Part shown: positions 62,567 through 64,000 of the stretch, one piece after another
Numbering within the stretch: position 1 is the first letter of the stretch
Layout: every line of letters starts with the position of its first letter
NCBI GenBank assembly: GCA_902522865.1
Contig: CABYXC010000006.1
Coordinates: 17,172-81,171, forward strand
Origin: an uncultured Alphaproteobacteria bacterium
Lineage (GTDB): Bacteria > Pseudomonadota > Alphaproteobacteria > HIMB59 > GCA-002718135
DNA length: 64,000 bases
Direction: 5' to 3'
Position numbers and translations under genes: made by a program
Notes under the pieces: model-generated
What the model saw: the letters and a program-made list of their open reading frames with translations, nothing else
Database searches by the model: none
What the model was told of the DNA's origin: nothing

Positions 62567-64000
62567 ATGATTGAAATAGATAAATTTGTTAGCAGACATA
62601 TAGGACCTAGAAATGAAGATATTGGTGAAATGCTCAAATTAATAAATTGCTCTTCATTAGATGAATTAATTGAAAAAACTGTACCAAATCATATCATTTT
62701 TAAAGATAAACTTAAATTTAGACCTGGTATGTCTGAGGAGTTTAATAAAATTAATACTCAACTTTTATCTTTAAAAAATAATTTCAAAAAAACTTATATT
62801 GGAATGGGTTATTACAACACTATTACCCCTAGTGTTATTTTAAGAAATATTCTTGAAAATCCAGGATGGTACACTGCTTACACACCTTATCAACCAGAAG
62901 TAAGTCAGGGCAGGTTAGAAATGTTAATGAATTTTCAACAAATGATAATTGATTTGACCGGTATGGATATTGCCAATGCATCTTTACTTGATGAAAGTAC
63001 TGCGGCAGCTGAGGCAATGATGATGGCTTTTAAAATTAAAAAAAGTGCAAAGTTTACTTTTTGTATTCAAAATAAATGCCATCCACAAACTCTATCTGTT
63101 TTAAAAACAAGAGCTAAACCCCTAGGTATAAAAATTATTTTTGACAATCCAGATGATGATACATTTGGTTGTTTAATTCAAAATCCAGATACATACGGAG
63201 AAATTGCAAATCTCAACGATTTAATAAATATAAATAAGTCTCACGATGCGTTATCAATCATAGCAGCTGATATAATGAGTTTGGTAATTATGAAATCACC
63301 AAAAGATTTTGGAGCTGATATAGTTGTTGGAAGTACTCAAAGGTTTGGAGTTCCAATGGGTCTAGGAGGTCCACACGCAGCATATTTTGCAACATTAGAT
63401 GATTATAAAAGAATGATACCTGGAAGACTAATTGGTGTATCAGTTGATCGTACTAATAAAAGATCTTACAGAATGGCTCTTCAAACACGTGAGCAACACA
63501 TTAGAAGGGAAAAAGCTACAAGTAATATATGTACTGCACAAGCTTTATTAGCAATTATATCTGCTTCATATGCAATATATCATGGTCCAACTAGATTAAA
63601 AAATATTGCTGAGGACATTCATTATAAGTCTAGATATCTTAAGAAATCATTAGAGATATTAAATTTTGAAGTAAAATCTACAAATTATTTTGATACCTTA
63701 TTAATAAAAGATACAAAATCTAAATACTGGGTAAATAAATCTATAGACAATGGTATAAATTTTAGATTTGTAAATGACGATCATTTTTCTATTTCCTTAG
63801 ATGAAACTACATCGCTACAAGATGTAGATAATTTAATTAAATTTTTTAATGAAAACAATAATGAAATATATGCAGAAGAAATTGAAAGTAAAATTGAAGA
63901 TTCGATTTTCAAAAGTGATTTAGATAGAAGAGACAAAATATTAACTCATCCTGTATTTAATATATATCATTCTGAAACAGAAATGATGAGATATTTAAAA
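62567..64000 (+). CDS. gcvP: Glycine dehydrogenase (decarboxylating), P protein (partial)
   Basis: The PLP-dependent P protein, open for 478 codons to the right edge. It begins IEIDKFVSRHIGPRNEDIGE and shows GMGYYNTITPSVILRNILENP. NASLLDESTAAAEAMM and RPGRLIGVSVD-type sequence (PGRLIGVSVDRTNK) follow. The length already present fits the N-terminal half of the long single-chain form of about 950 residues; the PLP lysine region lies beyond the window. It follows gcvH with no gap, order T-H-P. Confidence 0.96.
   Translation, partial: MIEIDKFVSRHIGPRNEDIGEMLKLINCSSLDELIEKTVPNHIIFKDKLKFRPGMSEEFNKINTQLLSLKNNFKKTYIGMGYYNTITPSVILRNILENPGWYTAYTPYQPEVSQGRLEMLMNFQQMIIDLTGMDIANASLLDESTAAAEAMMMAFKIKKSAKFTFCIQNKCHPQTLSVLKTRAKPLGIKIIFDNPDDDTFGCLIQNPDTYGEIANLNDLININKSHDALSIIAADIMSLVIMKSPKDFGADIVVGSTQRFGVPMGLGGPHAAYFATLDDYKRMIPGRLIGVSVDRTNKRSYRMALQTREQHIRREKATSNICTAQALLAIISASYAIYHGPTRLKNIAEDIHYKSRYLKKSLEILNFEVKSTNYFDTLLIKDTKSKYWVNKSIDNGINFRFVNDDHFSISLDETTSLQDVDNLIKFFNENNNEIYAEEIESKIEDSIFKSDLDRRDKILTHPVFNIYHSETEMMRYLK

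Noticed and set aside
62835..63017. Short minus-strand frame inside gcvP
   Set aside because: gcvP is open and well matched across this stretch, so this is a shadow.

Overview
The window is a very AT-rich (roughly 70% or more A+T by eye), tightly packed bacterial chromosome segment with gene gaps of 0-50 bases and many 1-14 base overlaps. Gene content and order point to a streamlined marine alphaproteobacterium of the SAR11/HIMB59 kind. The signs are an NDUFS4-like complex I accessory protein, the block PIMT-like/tolC/DUF2497(PopZ-like)/valS, the block argS/SPOR/scpAB/tatABC/serS/pcm, an aapJQMP general amino acid transporter, and a GAAC-N7-GAAC LexA box of the alphaproteobacterial type. No rRNA, CRISPR array, insertion sequence or integrase was seen. 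No gene-free stretch exceeds 300 bases; the longest (60033-60311) holds a candidate structured RNA.

Layout. 0-2.4 kb: thiBP thiamine importer (thiP cut by the left edge) under a TPP riboswitch. 2.5-8.7 kb: tRNA-Pro, Fe-alcohol dehydrogenase, SulP transporter, YtoQ protein, methyltransferase, a small membrane protein, a glutamine amidotransferase and a MOSC protein. 8.7-12.1 kb: a MalF/MalG/SBP sugar importer with no ATPase beside it. 12.1-16.4 kb: tyrosine-phosphatase-like protein, apt, thiolase, acyl-CoA dehydrogenase and the NDUFS4-like gene. 16.4-24.6 kb: tRNA-Arg, then iolC-iolB-iolJ joined directly to mtnP-mtnA-aldolase/dehydrogenase-cupin; both sub-pathways should end in cleavage to DHAP plus an aldehyde. 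24.6-30.7 kb: TauE-type permease, metC-like lyase and aapJQMP, with a strong hairpin after aapJ. 30.7-33.3 kb: AlaX editing protein and SOS-controlled umuDC.

33.3-38.1 kb is the accessory spot. It is an overlapping four-gene operon: a small helical protein, a winged-helix protein, a GHKL ATPase, and a 750-residue protein with an N-terminal winged helix, two RNAP alpha-CTD-like repeats and a sigma region-4-like helix-turn-helix. It has a perfect TTGTAAT/ATTACAA palindrome in front. It sits between umuC and the 3' end of tRNA-Asn and is flanked by an imperfect direct repeat of that tRNA end. I cannot match it to a named system, and it is my best candidate for an undescribed one, possibly defence or conflict related.

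38.1-54.2 kb is core: tRNA-Asn, tRNA-Cys, the tolC/valS block, ilvD, xth, an HesB-type protein, dgt, argS, scpAB, tatABC, serS and pcm. 54.2-60.0 kb: MATE exporter, rlmJ, a cold-shock protein, a small membrane protein, a secreted EF-hand protein, a TerB/DnaJ protein, a PLP dehydratase and anmK. 60.0-64.0 kb: the candidate structured RNA, a nucleoside deaminase, and a tandem glycine riboswitch driving gcvT-gcvH-gcvP (gcvP cut by the right edge).

Start codons were moved from the longest reading frame where a ribosome site, a terminator or family N-termini argued for it: the sugar-binding protein, the GFA protein, iolB, the metC-like gene, aapQ and gcvH.
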